Notes: a model not told the origin generated them from the sequence alone. DNA of 64,000 nt from Rhodobacterales bacterium (GCA_009993005.1 JAACUH010000062.1:1-64000), one strand, 5' to 3'. Counted from the first letter of the stretch, positions 1-8,896 are shown. Made by a program: numbers and translations.

Positions 1-286
1 CGCGCCTTGCCGTCGCGCCCGCGCCCCTACCGCCGCTTGCCCCGCACCCCGCATGCTGCGGCGTGGTCCCCCGGCCCTGCCCGCGACGGCAGCCGCGAAT
101 CGTCCCATCACAGGATCAGCCTAAGCCAACAACCCGCAAGCCGCAAATGCGGCGCCGCCTTGCAGACCAAGGTGTTAGAGGGTGTGCTTGATCTTGGGGT
201 GCGGCCTGATATGAGGCTGATCGGGGCGGCTGCGTCCCGCCTCTCGCCCCGCCGCCGTTCATTCGGCTGACAAAGGATACCCGCCC
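1..286 (+). other. Non-coding leader upstream of tkt with a series of hairpins
   Basis: I see no convincing gene in this stretch; the reading frames that cross it lack family resemblance. It contains four local inverted repeats: CCGCA/TGCGG at 49-61, GCCGC/GCGGC around an AAAT loop at 140-153, CCAAG/CTTGG at 167-197 and a 7-bp stem at 223-243. A ribosome-binding site AAAGGA (272-277) precedes the tkt start. The hairpins could belong to a 5' leader of tkt or to a separate small RNA; I cannot assign a known RNA family. Confidence 0.35.
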
Positions 287-2305
287 ATGGACATCGCCAC
301 CCTGCGCCAGCGCCACCCCGATCACTGGATGCGCGCCGCCGCAATCCGCACCTTGACGCTCGACGCGGTGGCTGCCGCCAATTCGGGCCACTCCGGGATG
401 CCCATGGGCATGGCCGATGTCGCCACGGTCCTGTTTGCCAATCACCTGCGCTTTGACCCGCGCGATGCGCTCTGGCCCGACCGCGACCGGTTCATCCTGT
501 CGGCGGGGCATGGCTCGATGCTGCTCTATTCCCTGCTCTACCTGACCGGCTACGCGGGCATGACGCTCGACCAGTTGCGCAATTTCCGCCAATGGGGCGC
601 CAAGACCGCGGGCCACCCCGAATACGGCCATGCCGCCGGGATCGAGACGACGACCGGGCCGCTGGGTCAGGGCATCGCCAATGCGGTCGGCTTTGCCATG
701 GCCGAAGAAGTGCTGCGCGCCCGCTATGGCGCCCGAGTGTTCGACCACCACACCTATGTCATCGCCGGCGACGGCTGCCTGATGGAAGGGGTGAGCCAGG
801 AGGCGCTGACCCTCGCGGGCATGCAGCAGCTTGGCCATCTCATCGTGCTGTGGGACAACAACAACATCACCATCGACGGCCCCGTGGACATCACCGACAC
901 CACCGATCAGGGCGCGCGCTTTGCCGCTTCGGGCTGGCATGTGCAGGCGATCGACGGGCATGACCCCGTGGCGATCGACGCCGCGATCACCGCCGCAAAG
1001 GCCGACCCGCGCCCCTCGATGATCGCCTGCAAGACGCATATCGCGCTGGGATCATCGGCGCAGGACACGTCCAAGGGGCATGGCGCGCTGACCGATGCCA
1101 AGCTCATCGCCGACACCCGCGCCGCCTATGGCTGGACCCATGGCGCCTTTGACATCCCCGCCGGGATCAAGGCCGAGTGGGAGGCGATGGGGGCCAAGGG
1201 CGCTGCGTCGCGCGCGCTCTGGCAGGCCGAATTCGACCGCCTGCCCAAGGCCCGGCAAGAGGACATCACCCGCGCCTTTGCGCAGGACGCGCCCAAGGCG
1301 CTGGCCGGACGCATCCGCGCGCTCAAGAAGCAGATCAGCGATGCCGCGCCCAAGGTCGCCACGCGCAAATCGTCGGAAATGGTGCTCGAGGTCGTCAACC
1401 CGGTGATGGTCGAGACGCTGGGCGGCTCGGCCGACCTGACCGGGTCGAACAACACCAAGACCGCCGATCTGGGCGTGTTTTCGCCGAAAAACCGCAAGGG
1501 GCGCTATGTCCATTTCGGCGTGCGCGAACATGGGATGGCGGCCGCGATGAATGGCATGGCGCTGCATGGCGGCATCCGGCCCTATGGCGGCACCTTCATG
1601 TGTTTCACTGATTATGCCCGCGGCGCGATGCGGCTGTCGGCGCTGATGGGCATCCCCGTCGTCTATGTGATGACCCATGACAGCATCGGTCTGGGCGAGG
1701 ATGGGCCGACGCACCAGCCGGTCGAACACCTTGCCATGCTGCGCGCGACGCCGAACCTGCATGTGTTCCGCCCCGCCGACACGGTGGAAACAGCCGAAGC
1801 CTGGGAGATCGCGCTGACCGCGAAAACCACGCCGTCGGTGCTGGCCCTGTCGCGCCAGAACCTGCCCACGGTGCGCCGCAGCCATACCGCGCGCAACCTC
1901 ACCGCGCAGGGCGCCTATGTGCTGGCCGAGGCGGTGGCGAAACGGCAGGCGATCCTGATGGCGACGGGGTCCGAGGTCGAGGTGGCACTCGCCGCGCGCG
2001 ACCTGCTCGAGGCCGAAGGCATTGGCACCCGTGTCGTATCCGTTCCCTGCATGGAGCTCTTTGCCGCCCAGGACGAGGCCTATCGCAAGCGCGTGCTGCC
2101 CGCCGGGCCGGTGCGCGTCGCCATCGAGGCTGGCGTGCGGCAAGGCTGGGACGCGCTCTTGCTGGGCGAACGCGGGCGCGAGGCCAAGGCGGGCTTTGTC
2201 GGGATGGAGGGCTTTGGCGCCTCTGCCCCTTCCGACGTGCTTTACGAGAAATTCGGCATCACCGCTGCCGACACCGCCGCCAGGGTCAAGGCCTTGCTGC
2301 AATAA
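287..2305 (+). CDS. tkt: Transketolase
   Basis: Thiamine-diphosphate enzyme of 672 aa that moves two-carbon units between sugar phosphates in the pentose phosphate and Calvin pathways, in the cytoplasm. The length is typical. The N-terminal region carries the SGHSGMPMG stretch, and the thiamine diphosphate motif [13 protein letters not shown] ends in WDNNN about 30 residues later. The pyrimidine-binding domain has the FGVREHGM motif and the C-terminal domain is complete. The start ATG has AAAGGA nine bases upstream. It is followed by a small membrane protein gene and gap, so this is a central carbon metabolism cluster. Confidence 0.97.
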   Translation: MDIATLRQRHPDHWMRAAAIRTLTLDAVAAANSGHSGMPMGMADVATVLFANHLRFDPRDALWPDRDRFILSAGHGSMLLYSLLYLTGYAGMTLDQLRNFRQWGAKTAGHPEYGHAAGIETTTGPLGQGIANAVGFAMAEEVLRARYGARVFDHHTYVIAGDGCLMEGVSQEALTLAGMQQLGHLIVLWDNNNITIDGPVDITDTTDQGARFAASGWHVQAIDGHDPVAIDAAITAAKADPRPSMIACKTHIALGSSAQDTSKGHGALTDAKLIADTRAAYGWTHGAFDIPAGIKAEWEAMGAKGAASRALWQAEFDRLPKARQEDITRAFAQDAPKALAGRIRALKKQISDAAPKVATRKSSEMVLEVVNPVMVETLGGSADLTGSNNTKTADLGVFSPKNRKGRYVHFGVREHGMAAAMNGMALHGGIRPYGGTFMCFTDYARGAMRLSALMGIPVVYVMTHDSIGLGEDGPTHQPVEHLAMLRATPNLHVFRPADTVETAEAWEIALTAKTTPSVLALSRQNLPTVRRSHTARNLTAQGAYVLAEAVAKRQAILMATGSEVEVALAARDLLEAEGIGTRVVSVPCMELFAAQDEAYRKRVLPAGPVRVAIEAGVRQGWDALLLGERGREAKAGFVGMEGFGASAPSDVLYEKFGITAADTAARVKALLQ

Positions 2306-2326
2306 CCGCCTGAAAGCCCGCGCAAC

Positions 2327-2470
2327 ATGACCAACACCATCGCCATATGGATTGTGGTCCTGATCGCGGGCTTTTTCCTGCTCGACCACTTCGTGCTGCA
2401 CCTCGACGCCGCGCTGTTTCTGGCGCGCAAGGGGCTGCTGGCTCTCGACTATCTCGCCTTCTGGCGGTGA
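2327..2470 (+). CDS. Small hydrophobic membrane protein between tkt and gap
   Basis: A 47-aa reading frame starting 22 bases after tkt. It begins MTNTIAIWIVVLIAGFFLLD and ends LDYLAFWR. One transmembrane helix spans about residues 5-24, followed by an amphipathic tail with an ARKGLL segment. Short proteins of this form, ending in a similar aromatic/arginine tail, sit between tkt and gap in related Rhodobacterales as I recall them, so it is probably a real gene co-transcribed with tkt. Function is unknown. The start has no strong Shine-Dalgarno sequence and translation may be coupled to tkt. Confidence 0.75.
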   Translation: MTNTIAIWIVVLIAGFFLLDHFVLHLDAALFLARKGLLALDYLAFWR

Positions 2471-2475
2471 ACGGC

Positions 2476-2487
2476 GTTAGCGCTAAC
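2476..2487. promoter_or_regulatory. Perfect 12-bp palindrome GTTAGCGCTAAC upstream of gap
   Basis: The palindrome lies five bases after the stop of the 47-aa gene and 103 bases before the gap start. Its form, a perfect palindrome with a central CG, is that of LacI-family operators. In alphaproteobacteria the LacI-type regulator CceR controls central carbon genes including glycolysis, which makes this a plausible operator. I recall the CceR motif only in outline, so the regulator is an inference. Confidence 0.5.
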
Positions 2488-2589
2488 TGGCGCGACACAG
2501 TTGCCAGTTGACCTTTGGTCCGAAATCGCAAGATTGGCGCAACAGGCCGGGTCACACCGGCCATCATTCAAAGTCCCGGAGGAATACCC

Positions 2590-3594
2590 ATGGCAGTCAA
2601 AGTGGCAATCAACGGCTTTGGCCGGATCGGGCGCAACGTGTTGCGCGCAATCATCGAATCCGGGCGCACCGATATCGAGGTCGTGGCGATCAACGATCTG
2701 GGCCCGGTGGAAACCAACGCCCATCTGCTGCGCTACGATTCGGTCCATGGCCGTTTTCCCGCGACCGTGACCACCACCGAGACGACGATCGACGTCGGCC
2801 GCGGGCCGATTGCCGTGACCGCCATCCGCAACCCGGCCGAACTGCCCTGGGGGCATATCGACATCGTTCTGGAATGCACCGGCATCTTTACCGACAAGGA
2901 CAAGGCCAAGATCCACCTCGAAAACGGCGCGAGCCGGGTTCTGGTCTCGGCCCCCTCGGCCGGCGCGGACAAGACCATTGTCTATGGCGTCAACCACGAC
3001 ACGCTGACCGCCGAGGACCTGATCGTGTCCAATGCGTCCTGCACCACGAACTGCCTGTCGCCGGTGGCCAAGGTGCTCAACGACACGATCGGGATCACCA
3101 AGGGCTTCATGACCACGATCCACAGCTATACCGGCGATCAGCCGACGCTGGACACGATGCACAAGGACCTCTACCGCGCCCGCGCCGCGGCCCTGTCGAT
3201 GATCCCGACCTCGACGGGGGCCGCCAAGGCCGTGGGTCTGGTGCTGCCCGAACTCAAGGGCAAGCTTGACGGCGTGGCGATCCGCGTGCCCACGCCCAAT
3301 GTGTCGGTGGTGGACCTGACCTTTGAGGCCAGCCGCGCGACCAGCGTCGAAGAGATCAACGCCGCGATCCGCGCCGCCGCGACCGCCGGCCCGCTCAAGG
3401 GGATCCTGGGCTTCACGGACGAGTCGCTGGTGTCGTCGGATTTCAACCACGACCCGCATTCGTCGATCTTCCACATGGACCAGACCAAGGTGATGGATAG
3501 CACGATGTGCCGCATCCTGACCTGGTATGACAACGAATGGGGTTTCTCGAACCGCATGTCTGACACCGCCGTCGCGATGGGCAAACTGATCTGA
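2590..3594 (+). CDS. gap: Glyceraldehyde-3-phosphate dehydrogenase, type I
   Basis: Cytoplasmic enzyme of 334 aa that oxidises glyceraldehyde 3-phosphate to 1,3-bisphosphoglycerate with NAD in glycolysis and runs in reverse in gluconeogenesis. The start at [16 protein letters not shown] has CGGAGGAA upstream and gives the Rossmann motif GFGRIG at residues 9-14; a longer frame upstream lacks homology. The catalytic cysteine is C151 in [13 protein letters not shown] terminator hairpin follows the stop codon. The gene lies in the tkt cluster and has a candidate LacI-type operator upstream. Confidence 0.97.
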   Translation: MAVKVAINGFGRIGRNVLRAIIESGRTDIEVVAINDLGPVETNAHLLRYDSVHGRFPATVTTTETTIDVGRGPIAVTAIRNPAELPWGHIDIVLECTGIFTDKDKAKIHLENGASRVLVSAPSAGADKTIVYGVNHDTLTAEDLIVSNASCTTNCLSPVAKVLNDTIGITKGFMTTIHSYTGDQPTLDTMHKDLYRARAAALSMIPTSTGAAKAVGLVLPELKGKLDGVAIRVPTPNVSVVDLTFEASRATSVEEINAAIRAAATAGPLKGILGFTDESLVSSDFNHDPHSSIFHMDQTKVMDSTMCRILTWYDNEWGFSNRMSDTAVAMGKLI

Positions 3595-3621
3595 TCTGGC
3601 GTTTCAGCGTTGAATAACACC

Positions 3622-3660
3622 AAGGCCACCCTGATCGGGTGGCCTTGTTGCATTTTCAAC
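3622..3660 (+). terminator. Rho-independent-like terminator after gap
   Basis: Perfect 10-bp stem AAGGCCACCC / GGGTGGCCTT (3622-3631 with 3637-3646) around the loop TGATC, followed by GTTGCATTTT. It lies 27 bases after the gap stop. Confidence 0.8.
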
Positions 3661-3764
3661 CATGCGCCAGGCGCATGGCCGTTAGCGCAATCATGGGCAT
3701 TGTGCTGCACTGCAGCATCACTAGATTGCAATCAACGAAACGGACCATCACAAAGGAGATGCAC

Positions 3765-3923
3765 ATGACCGTTCTGTCGAATATCCGCGTCGCCGTTCAA
3801 AAGCACGCCGCCTACATCCGCACCCGCAACGAAATTGCGGCCATGCCGCAGGATGTGGCCATCGACCTCGGCCTGTTCCGCGAAGATGCGGACAAGATTG
3901 CCTGGCGCGCCGTTTACGGCTGA
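3765..3923 (+). CDS. DUF1127-like small protein
   Basis: A 52-aa basic protein beginning MTVLSNIRVAVQKHAA with AAGGAG six bases before the ATG. The C-terminal half (RTRNEIAAMPQDVAIDLGL) follows the DUF1127 pattern of Arg-rich helix, acidic turn and DLGL/DIGL segment. DUF1127 proteins of alphaproteobacteria are small, often stress-induced and in some cases bind RNA, for example CcaF1 in Rhodobacter; that role is not shown here. It has its own promoter region after the gap terminator and a strong terminator behind it, so it is probably a single-gene transcript. Confidence 0.85.
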   Translation: MTVLSNIRVAVQKHAAYIRTRNEIAAMPQDVAIDLGLFREDADKIAWRAVYG

Positions 3924-3946
3924 CCCGCCACCATGCACAGGACCAG

Positions 3947-3974
3947 GGCCGCCCGGGGAACGGGCGGCCTTTTT
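3947..3974 (+). terminator. Strong intrinsic terminator after the DUF1127-like gene
   Basis: Perfect 9-bp stem GGCCGCCCG / CGGGCGGCC (3947-3955 with 3961-3969), loop GGGAA, followed by five T. The T run touches the stop codon of the convergent diguanylate cyclase gene. Confidence 0.92.
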
Positions 3975-4783
3975 CATGACTTGGCGCCTGCGCTGCGCAA
4001 ACCGCGGCGCGCCATCGCTGGTGGCGCCTCCGCGGCCTGTATGGGCGGACCTGAGACAATAACGCGGTTGCGGCCCGCTTCCTTGGCCCGGTAGAGCGCC
4101 GCGTCGGCGGCCACGAGGGCGGCAACGACCCCTCCCTCCCCGGGTGCGAGGCGCGCGACCCCGATGCTGACCGTACAGGGGATCGCGGTGGCGCCATGCA
4201 TCACCGGCGCCCCGGCCACCGCCTGCCGCATCCGTTCGGCCACCAGCGCCCCCTCGACAGGATCGGCCCTCGGAATGAAGGCCGCAAATTCCTCGCCTCC
4301 GAGGCGGCCAAGCGCCGCAACAGGGCCGGCCGAGCGCCCGAGGCGCGCCGCCAGATCCACCAGCACCGCATCGCCCGCCGGATGGCCCCAGGTGTCATTG
4401 ACCACTTTGAAATAGTCCGCATCGAGCATGATCAGCACCCCGGCGGGAGATGCCTCTACAACCGCAAGAAAGGCGCGCCTGTTGAGCAACCCGGTGAGCG
4501 GATCGCGGCGCACCAATTCGTTGAGTTGCCGATTGAGCGCGATGATCCGCGCATTCTGCCGCGCCATCCAGGTCGAGACCGGCAGGGCGATCACCAGCGG
4601 GATGATCACCGACGTGAACATCCCCTCGTTCCAGCCAAATTGCCAATAGGTCAGGATGAACGAGGAAATCACCGAAACCGACGTGATCGACGCCACAAAG
4701 ATCACGTCGCGCCATGTCAACGGCACCCTCATCGCCCGCGCAGAGGGTGGGGGGACCGAGAAAAACGGTGTGATCTGGGACAT
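3974..4783 (-). CDS. Membrane-anchored diguanylate cyclase (GGDEF domain)
   Basis: Protein of 269 aa expected to make cyclic-di-GMP from two GTP. Two transmembrane helices lie in roughly the first 75 residues. The GGDEF domain starts at RRDPLTGLLNRR and has the active-site motif GGEEF near residue 162-166. No RxxD inhibitory site is seen five residues before GGEEF, so product inhibition through the usual I-site is unlikely. I prefer the ATG at 4783, which has GTGGAG eight bases upstream; an in-frame GTG at 4801 would add six residues but has no clear ribosome-binding site. No dedicated sensor domain is visible. Confidence 0.88.
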   Translation of the reverse strand: MSQITPFFSVPPPSARAMRVPLTWRDVIFVASITSVSVISSFILTYWQFGWNEGMFTSVIIPLVIALPVSTWMARQNARIIALNRQLNELVRRDPLTGLLNRRAFLAVVEASPAGVLIMLDADYFKVVNDTWGHPAGDAVLVDLAARLGRSAGPVAALGRLGGEEFAAFIPRADPVEGALVAERMRQAVAGAPVMHGATAIPCTVSIGVARLAPGEGGVVAALVAADAALYRAKEAGRNRVIVSGPPIQAAEAPPAMARRGLRSAGAKS

Positions 4784-4831
4784 CGGCAGCACTCCACTCA
4801 CGCAGTATGCCGGACAACCCTTAACAAGCCG

Positions 4832-5335
4832 TCAAGAACGCCTCAGGTGGAACCGTGCCTCGAGCGCTGATTTGACCGCAGGCGGCACGAATTTGGTCAC
4901 ATCGCCGCCCAGCCGGGCGATTTCCTTCACCAGTTTCGAGGCAATCGCCTGATTCTTGGCATCCGCCATCAGGAAAACCGTCTCGATGGAGTTGTCGAGC
5001 GACCGGTTCATGCCGACCATCTGGAATTCATACTCAAAATCCGCCACCGCGCGCAGCCCCCGGATGATGACCCCTGCGCCCACATCCCGCGCGCAGGAAA
5101 TGAGCAGGTTTTCAAAGGGATGCACCACAATCTCGCAGCCGGTGTCTGCCGCGATCGGCGCCGTTTCGGCCGCAAGCATCGCCACACGTTCATCGAGGGC
5201 AAAAAGCGGGCCCTTGTCGCGGTTGATCGCCACGCCGATCACCAGTTTGTCCACCAGCGAACAGGCGCGGCGGATGATGTCGATATGCCCGTGGGTCACC
5301 GGGTCAAAGGTGCCGGGGTAAAGTCCTGTGCGCAT
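4832..5335 (-). CDS. coaD: Phosphopantetheine adenylyltransferase
   Basis: Cytoplasmic enzyme of 167 aa for the fourth step of coenzyme A synthesis, transferring AMP to 4'-phosphopantetheine. It begins MRTGLYPGTFDPVTHGHIDII, which carries the nucleotidyltransferase motif with T/H-G-H. The IRGLRAVADFEYE segment that binds substrate and the C-terminal SSxxVKE-like segment (ASKLVKEIARLGGDV) are present. GAGGAA precedes the ATG. Length matches the family. Confidence 0.96.
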   Translation of the reverse strand: MRTGLYPGTFDPVTHGHIDIIRRACSLVDKLVIGVAINRDKGPLFALDERVAMLAAETAPIAADTGCEIVVHPFENLLISCARDVGAGVIIRGLRAVADFEYEFQMVGMNRSLDNSIETVFLMADAKNQAIASKLVKEIARLGGDVTKFVPPAVKSALEARFHLRRS

Positions 5336-5411
5336 GGCGTTCCTCGCGTCTTCATTGCAACCGCAAGCAACAATATTACCGGCGCCGAGGCAAGCCGCCT
5401 GTGGCCCGGGG

Positions 5412-5846
5412 TCAATACCCCATGATCATCCCTTCGAGCGCCGATTTCTCGACCTCGAGTTCCGACAGCCGCGCCTTGACCACATCCCCGATCGAGATCA
5501 GGCCGATCATCCGCCCCTCCTCGACCACCGGCAGATGGCGGAACCGGCCATCGGTCATCTTTTGCAGCACGCCATCTGCGGTCTCGCTGCTGGTGCAGGT
5601 GACGAGCGCCCGGGTCATGATCTGGCTCAACTGGTCGGTCAGGCAGACGCTGCCGCGCCGCCCGACCTCGCGCACGATGTCGCGTTCCGACAGGATGCCT
5701 TCTGCATGGACCCCGTCCGACGACACGACGAGTGACCCGATCCGCTTTTCCGACAACATCGCAGCCGCATCGCCGATCGTCATGTCCGGCGAGACTGTCA
5801 TCACCTTGTCGTCAGCCTTGGATCGCAGGATTTGTTGCACGAGCAT
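5412..5846 (-). CDS. CBS-domain pair protein
   Basis: Stand-alone protein of 144 aa with two CBS motifs (about residues 10-65 and 75-130). The first includes MTVSPDMTIGDAAAMLSEKRIGSLVV and ILSERDIVRE; the second MTDGRFRHLPVVE and GLISIGDVVK. Such proteins bind adenine nucleotides and act as energy or redox sensors, but the partner is unknown. The reading frame stays open far upstream of the true start; I place the start at the ATG at 5846 because GGGGAGGA precedes it and the CBS fold begins there. Confidence 0.9.
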   Translation of the reverse strand: MLVQQILRSKADDKVMTVSPDMTIGDAAAMLSEKRIGSLVVSSDGVHAEGILSERDIVREVGRRGSVCLTDQLSQIMTRALVTCTSSETADGVLQKMTDGRFRHLPVVEEGRMIGLISIGDVVKARLSELEVEKSALEGMIMGY

Positions 5847-5901
5847 GATCTGTCCTCCCCGACATTGCATGGAATCAAGGTCGGGCCATCCAGCGGACCT
5901 G

Positions 5902-6804
5902 TCAAGCCATCGTTGCGGACCCGCCTTGCGCCACCTCCGCCTCGCGCCGCGCGACCTCGGCCCGCAGGCCGGCCAACAGCGCCGCGGCAAAACGGTTGAT
6001 GCGGTCCGACCGGCGGTCTGCGGCATGGCGCACCAGATAGAAGGCGCGGGTGAGGCTGACCTGCGACACCAGAACCCGGTGCAATTCGGGCGCAAAGGGC
6101 AATGCAAAGTCATGCACGATCCCGACACCACCCGCGCGCAGCATCTGCAACTGCACCGCGACCGAGTTTGACGCCATCTGCACCCCGCCCATCCCCAGAT
6201 CGCCCAGGTAATCAAGCTCGCGGTCAAAGATCATGTCGGGGATATAGCCGACCATGGCCTGCCCGCGCAGGTCGCCCAATGTCTGCGGCACCGGACCGTC
6301 GCGGCGCATCGCCAGATGCAGGTGGTAGTCGGTGATCTTCTGCACGGTGAGACGCCCGGCATCCGGTGGGCTCACGGTCACGGCCATGTCGGCCTCGCGC
6401 TTGGAGAGGTTGACCACGCGCGGCAGCGCCAGCACCTGCACCTCGAGCCCCGGATTGTCGGCCCGGATCGCGGCGCAGACCCGGGGCAGCAGGAAATTGG
6501 CGCAGCCATCCGGCGCGCCGATGCGGATCTGCCCGGTGAGCCCTGCCGCACCCTGCCCTTCCTCCACCGCCTGCGTCAGCGCCTCTTCTGCGCGCGCGGC
6601 ATGCTCGCGCATCCGCAGCCCCCGGTCGGTCAGCGCATAGCCTTGCGGCGATTTGACGAACAGCGCCGCGCCCAGCCGGTCCTCCAGCCGCGCAATGCGC
6701 CGCCCGACGGTGGCCGGATCCATCCTGAGCCCCGGCGCCGCGGCAGTCAGGCTTTCGGCGCGGGCGACAGCCAGAAACACGCGCAGGTCGTCCCAGTCCC
6801 CCAT
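5902..6804 (-). CDS. LysR-family transcriptional regulator, divergent from mmsA
   Basis: Protein of 300 aa with an N-terminal winged helix-turn-helix (residues 1-65, including FLAVARAESLTAAAPGL and ATVGRRIARLEDRLG) and a periplasmic-binding-type effector domain (about 90-290). It is transcribed away from mmsA with a 90-base shared promoter region that holds an inverted repeat of CTTGCAA. By position it is likely to control the valine degradation genes, sensing a pathway intermediate; the effector cannot be read from the sequence. Confidence 0.92.
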   Translation of the reverse strand: MGDWDDLRVFLAVARAESLTAAAPGLRMDPATVGRRIARLEDRLGAALFVKSPQGYALTDRGLRMREHAARAEEALTQAVEEGQGAAGLTGQIRIGAPDGCANFLLPRVCAAIRADNPGLEVQVLALPRVVNLSKREADMAVTVSPPDAGRLTVQKITDYHLHLAMRRDGPVPQTLGDLRGQAMVGYIPDMIFDRELDYLGDLGMGGVQMASNSVAVQLQMLRAGGVGIVHDFALPFAPELHRVLVSQVSLTRAFYLVRHAADRRSDRINRFAAALLAGLRAEVARREAEVAQGGSATMA

Positions 6805-6813
6805 ACCGACATC

Positions 6814-6863
6814 CTTGCAAGATGATTTTGGAATACTGCCGCTTTCAAGTTGGTTTTTGCAAG
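6814..6863. promoter_or_regulatory. Inverted repeat in the lysR-mmsA divergent promoter
   Basis: CTTGCAA at 6814-6820 and TTGCAAG at 6857-6863 form an inverted repeat with 36 bases between arms; each arm contains the palindrome TTGCAA. Placement between a LysR gene and its divergent neighbour suggests the two operator sites of the regulator. That assignment is an inference. Confidence 0.45.
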
Positions 6864-6894
6864 GCTACCCTGCGCCAACCCAAGGGAGGATACC

Positions 6895-8394
6895 ATGCGC
6901 GAACTCACCCATTACATCGGCGGCGAGCACGTCCGCGGCACGTCCGGCCGTTTTGCCGACGTGTTCAACCCCGCAACTGGCGAGGTGCAGGCCCGCGTGC
7001 CGCTCGCCGATGCGGCCGAGATGGACCGCGCCGTGGCGGTCGCCGCCGCTGCGCAGCCGAAATGGGCCGCGGTCAATCCGCAGCGCCGTGCCCGCGTGAT
7101 GATGAAATTCGTCGATCTGCTCAACCGCGACATGGACAAGCTGGCCGAGGCGCTGTCGCGCGAGCATGGCAAGACGCTGCCAGATGCGGCGGGCGACGTG
7201 CAGCGCGGCCTCGAAGTGGTGGAGTATTGCATCGGCGCGCCGGAACTGCTCAAGGGGGCGTTCACCGACGGCGCCGGTCCCGGCATCGACATGTATTCCA
7301 TGCGCCAGGCGCTGGGTGTCTGCGCCGGCATCACGCCCTTCAACTTTCCCGCGATGATCCCGATGTGGATGTTTGCCCCGGCCATCGCCTGCGGCAATGC
7401 CTTCATCCTCAAGCCGTCAGAGCGTGACCCCTCGGTGCCGCTGATGCTCGCCGAACTGATGGAGGAAGCCGGCCTGCCCAAGGGCATCCTGCAGGTCGTG
7501 AACGGCGACAAGGCCGCGGTGGACGCGATCATCGACCATCCGGTGATCCAGTCGATCGGCTTTGTCGGCTCTACCCCCATCGCCGAATATATCTACGGGC
7601 GCGGCTGTTCCATGGGCAAGCGGGTGCAGTGTTTTGGCGGCGCCAAGAACCACATGATCGTCATGCCCGACGCCGACCTCGACCTGGCCGCCGATGCGCT
7701 GATCGGCGCTGGCTATGGCGCGGCGGGCGAACGCTGCATGGCAATCTCGGTTGCCGTGCCGGTGGGCGAGGCCACCGCCGATGCGCTGATCGCCAGGCTG
7801 ATCCCGCGGATCGAAAAGCTGAAAGTGGGCCCCTATACCTCGGGCAAGGACGTGGACTATGGCCCGGTCGTCACCGCCGCCGCCAAGGCCAATATCCTGC
7901 GGCTGGTGGAAAGCGGCGTGGCCGAGGGCGCGAAACTGGTCGTCGATGGCCGCGATTTCAGCCTGCAGGGCTACGAGAACGGGTTCTTCGTCGGCCCCCA
8001 CCTCTTTGACCATGTGACACCCGAGATGGAGATCTATCGCAAGGAGATCTTTGGCCCGGTCCTGTCCACCGTGCGCGCGGCGAGCTATGAGGAGGCGCTG
8101 AAGCTCGCCATGGACCACGAATACGGCAACGGCACCGCGATATTCACCCGTGATGGTGACGCCGCGCGCGATTTCGCGGCGCGTGTGAATGTCGGCATGA
8201 TCGGGATCAATGTGCCGATCCCGGTGCCCCTGGCCTATCACACCTTTGGCGGCTGGAAGAAATCGGCCTTTGGCGATCTCAACCAGCACGGGCCCGACGC
8301 CTTCCGCTTCTACACCCGCACGAAAACCGTCACCTCGCGCTGGCCCTCGGGGATCAAGCAAGGCTCTGCCTTCAATTTCAAACCGATGGAGTGA
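6895..8394 (+). CDS. mmsA: Methylmalonate-semialdehyde dehydrogenase (CoA-acylating)
   Basis: Enzyme of 499 aa converting (methyl)malonate semialdehyde, NAD and CoA to propionyl-CoA (or acetyl-CoA) and CO2, the last step of valine degradation. It is an aldehyde dehydrogenase family member: the oxyanion asparagine is N150 in TPFNFP and the catalytic cysteine C281 in GAAGERCMAIS. The start ATG has GGGAGGA immediately upstream; an in-frame ATG at 6850 lacks homology. Downstream genes encode other valine steps. Confidence 0.95.
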   Translation: MRELTHYIGGEHVRGTSGRFADVFNPATGEVQARVPLADAAEMDRAVAVAAAAQPKWAAVNPQRRARVMMKFVDLLNRDMDKLAEALSREHGKTLPDAAGDVQRGLEVVEYCIGAPELLKGAFTDGAGPGIDMYSMRQALGVCAGITPFNFPAMIPMWMFAPAIACGNAFILKPSERDPSVPLMLAELMEEAGLPKGILQVVNGDKAAVDAIIDHPVIQSIGFVGSTPIAEYIYGRGCSMGKRVQCFGGAKNHMIVMPDADLDLAADALIGAGYGAAGERCMAISVAVPVGEATADALIARLIPRIEKLKVGPYTSGKDVDYGPVVTAAAKANILRLVESGVAEGAKLVVDGRDFSLQGYENGFFVGPHLFDHVTPEMEIYRKEIFGPVLSTVRAASYEEALKLAMDHEYGNGTAIFTRDGDAARDFAARVNVGMIGINVPIPVPLAYHTFGGWKKSAFGDLNQHGPDAFRFYTRTKTVTSRWPSGIKQGSAFNFKPME

Positions 8395-8472
8395 CGCGCG
8401 CGGCAATTTCTGGTTTTCTCGGGTGGCCCGGCGAATCCCTTGCCGGGCCGCATGGCGTGAACGGGGGCAACC

Positions 8473-8886
8473 TTGCCTGTTGTCTTTCGCATCCTGCCCG
8501 AACATGGGCTGATCCGCGTCCGCTACAGCGGCACGGCCGGGATGGACGAGACCCTGCGCGCGATGGACGCCTGCGCGAACCACCCCGATTTCCGCCCGCA
8601 TTTCCGCCATCTGGTCGATTTCCGCGCGATCGACGCGATCGACGCGGATTACCCGGCCTTTCTGGCGATCCAGGCCCGCGCCATCGATCAGTTGCTGCCA
8701 CAAGACATCGCCCCCTTCGTCATCTACCTCGCCGACAGCCCCCTGTCGCAAAAGGCCGCCCGCATGGCGATGCGGTCATGGGAAGGTGTGACCAGCATCG
8801 TCGCCATGATCCTCGAGGACGAAAGCGCCGCCTTTGAACTGCTTGGCGTCACGGGGCAGAGCCTCGATCCGCTCGGAGCCGGGTAA
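8473..8886 (+). CDS. Uncharacterised 137-aa protein in the valine locus
   Basis: Begins with a TTG codon; the only nearby in-frame ATG (8452) runs into a stop. The sequence starts with a beta-strand-like PVVFRILPEHGLIRVRYSG, then alternates predicted helices and strands (HLVDFRAIDAI, APFVIYLADSP, MRSWEGVTSIV). The layout resembles small SpoIIAA-like/STAS-type proteins that keep a strand-helix repeat, but I do not recognise it with certainty. No signal peptide or membrane segment is visible. Codon use matches the neighbours. A catabolic role is not implied by its position alone. Confidence 0.6.
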   Translation: MPVVFRILPEHGLIRVRYSGTAGMDETLRAMDACANHPDFRPHFRHLVDFRAIDAIDADYPAFLAIQARAIDQLLPQDIAPFVIYLADSPLSQKAARMAMRSWEGVTSIVAMILEDESAAFELLGVTGQSLDPLGAG

Positions 8887-8896
8887 GCCGCCCCGG

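Noticed and set aside
7-270. An 87-codon open frame at the left edge
   Set aside because: Composition is typical of GC-rich shadow frames (Pro/Arg/Ser-rich), there is no recognisable domain, and the region is rich in hairpins.
3681-3691. Second copy of the LacI-type palindrome (GTTAGCGCAAT)
   Set aside because: Only the left half matches the 2476-2487 palindrome; I mention it as a weak possibility but do not list it as a site.
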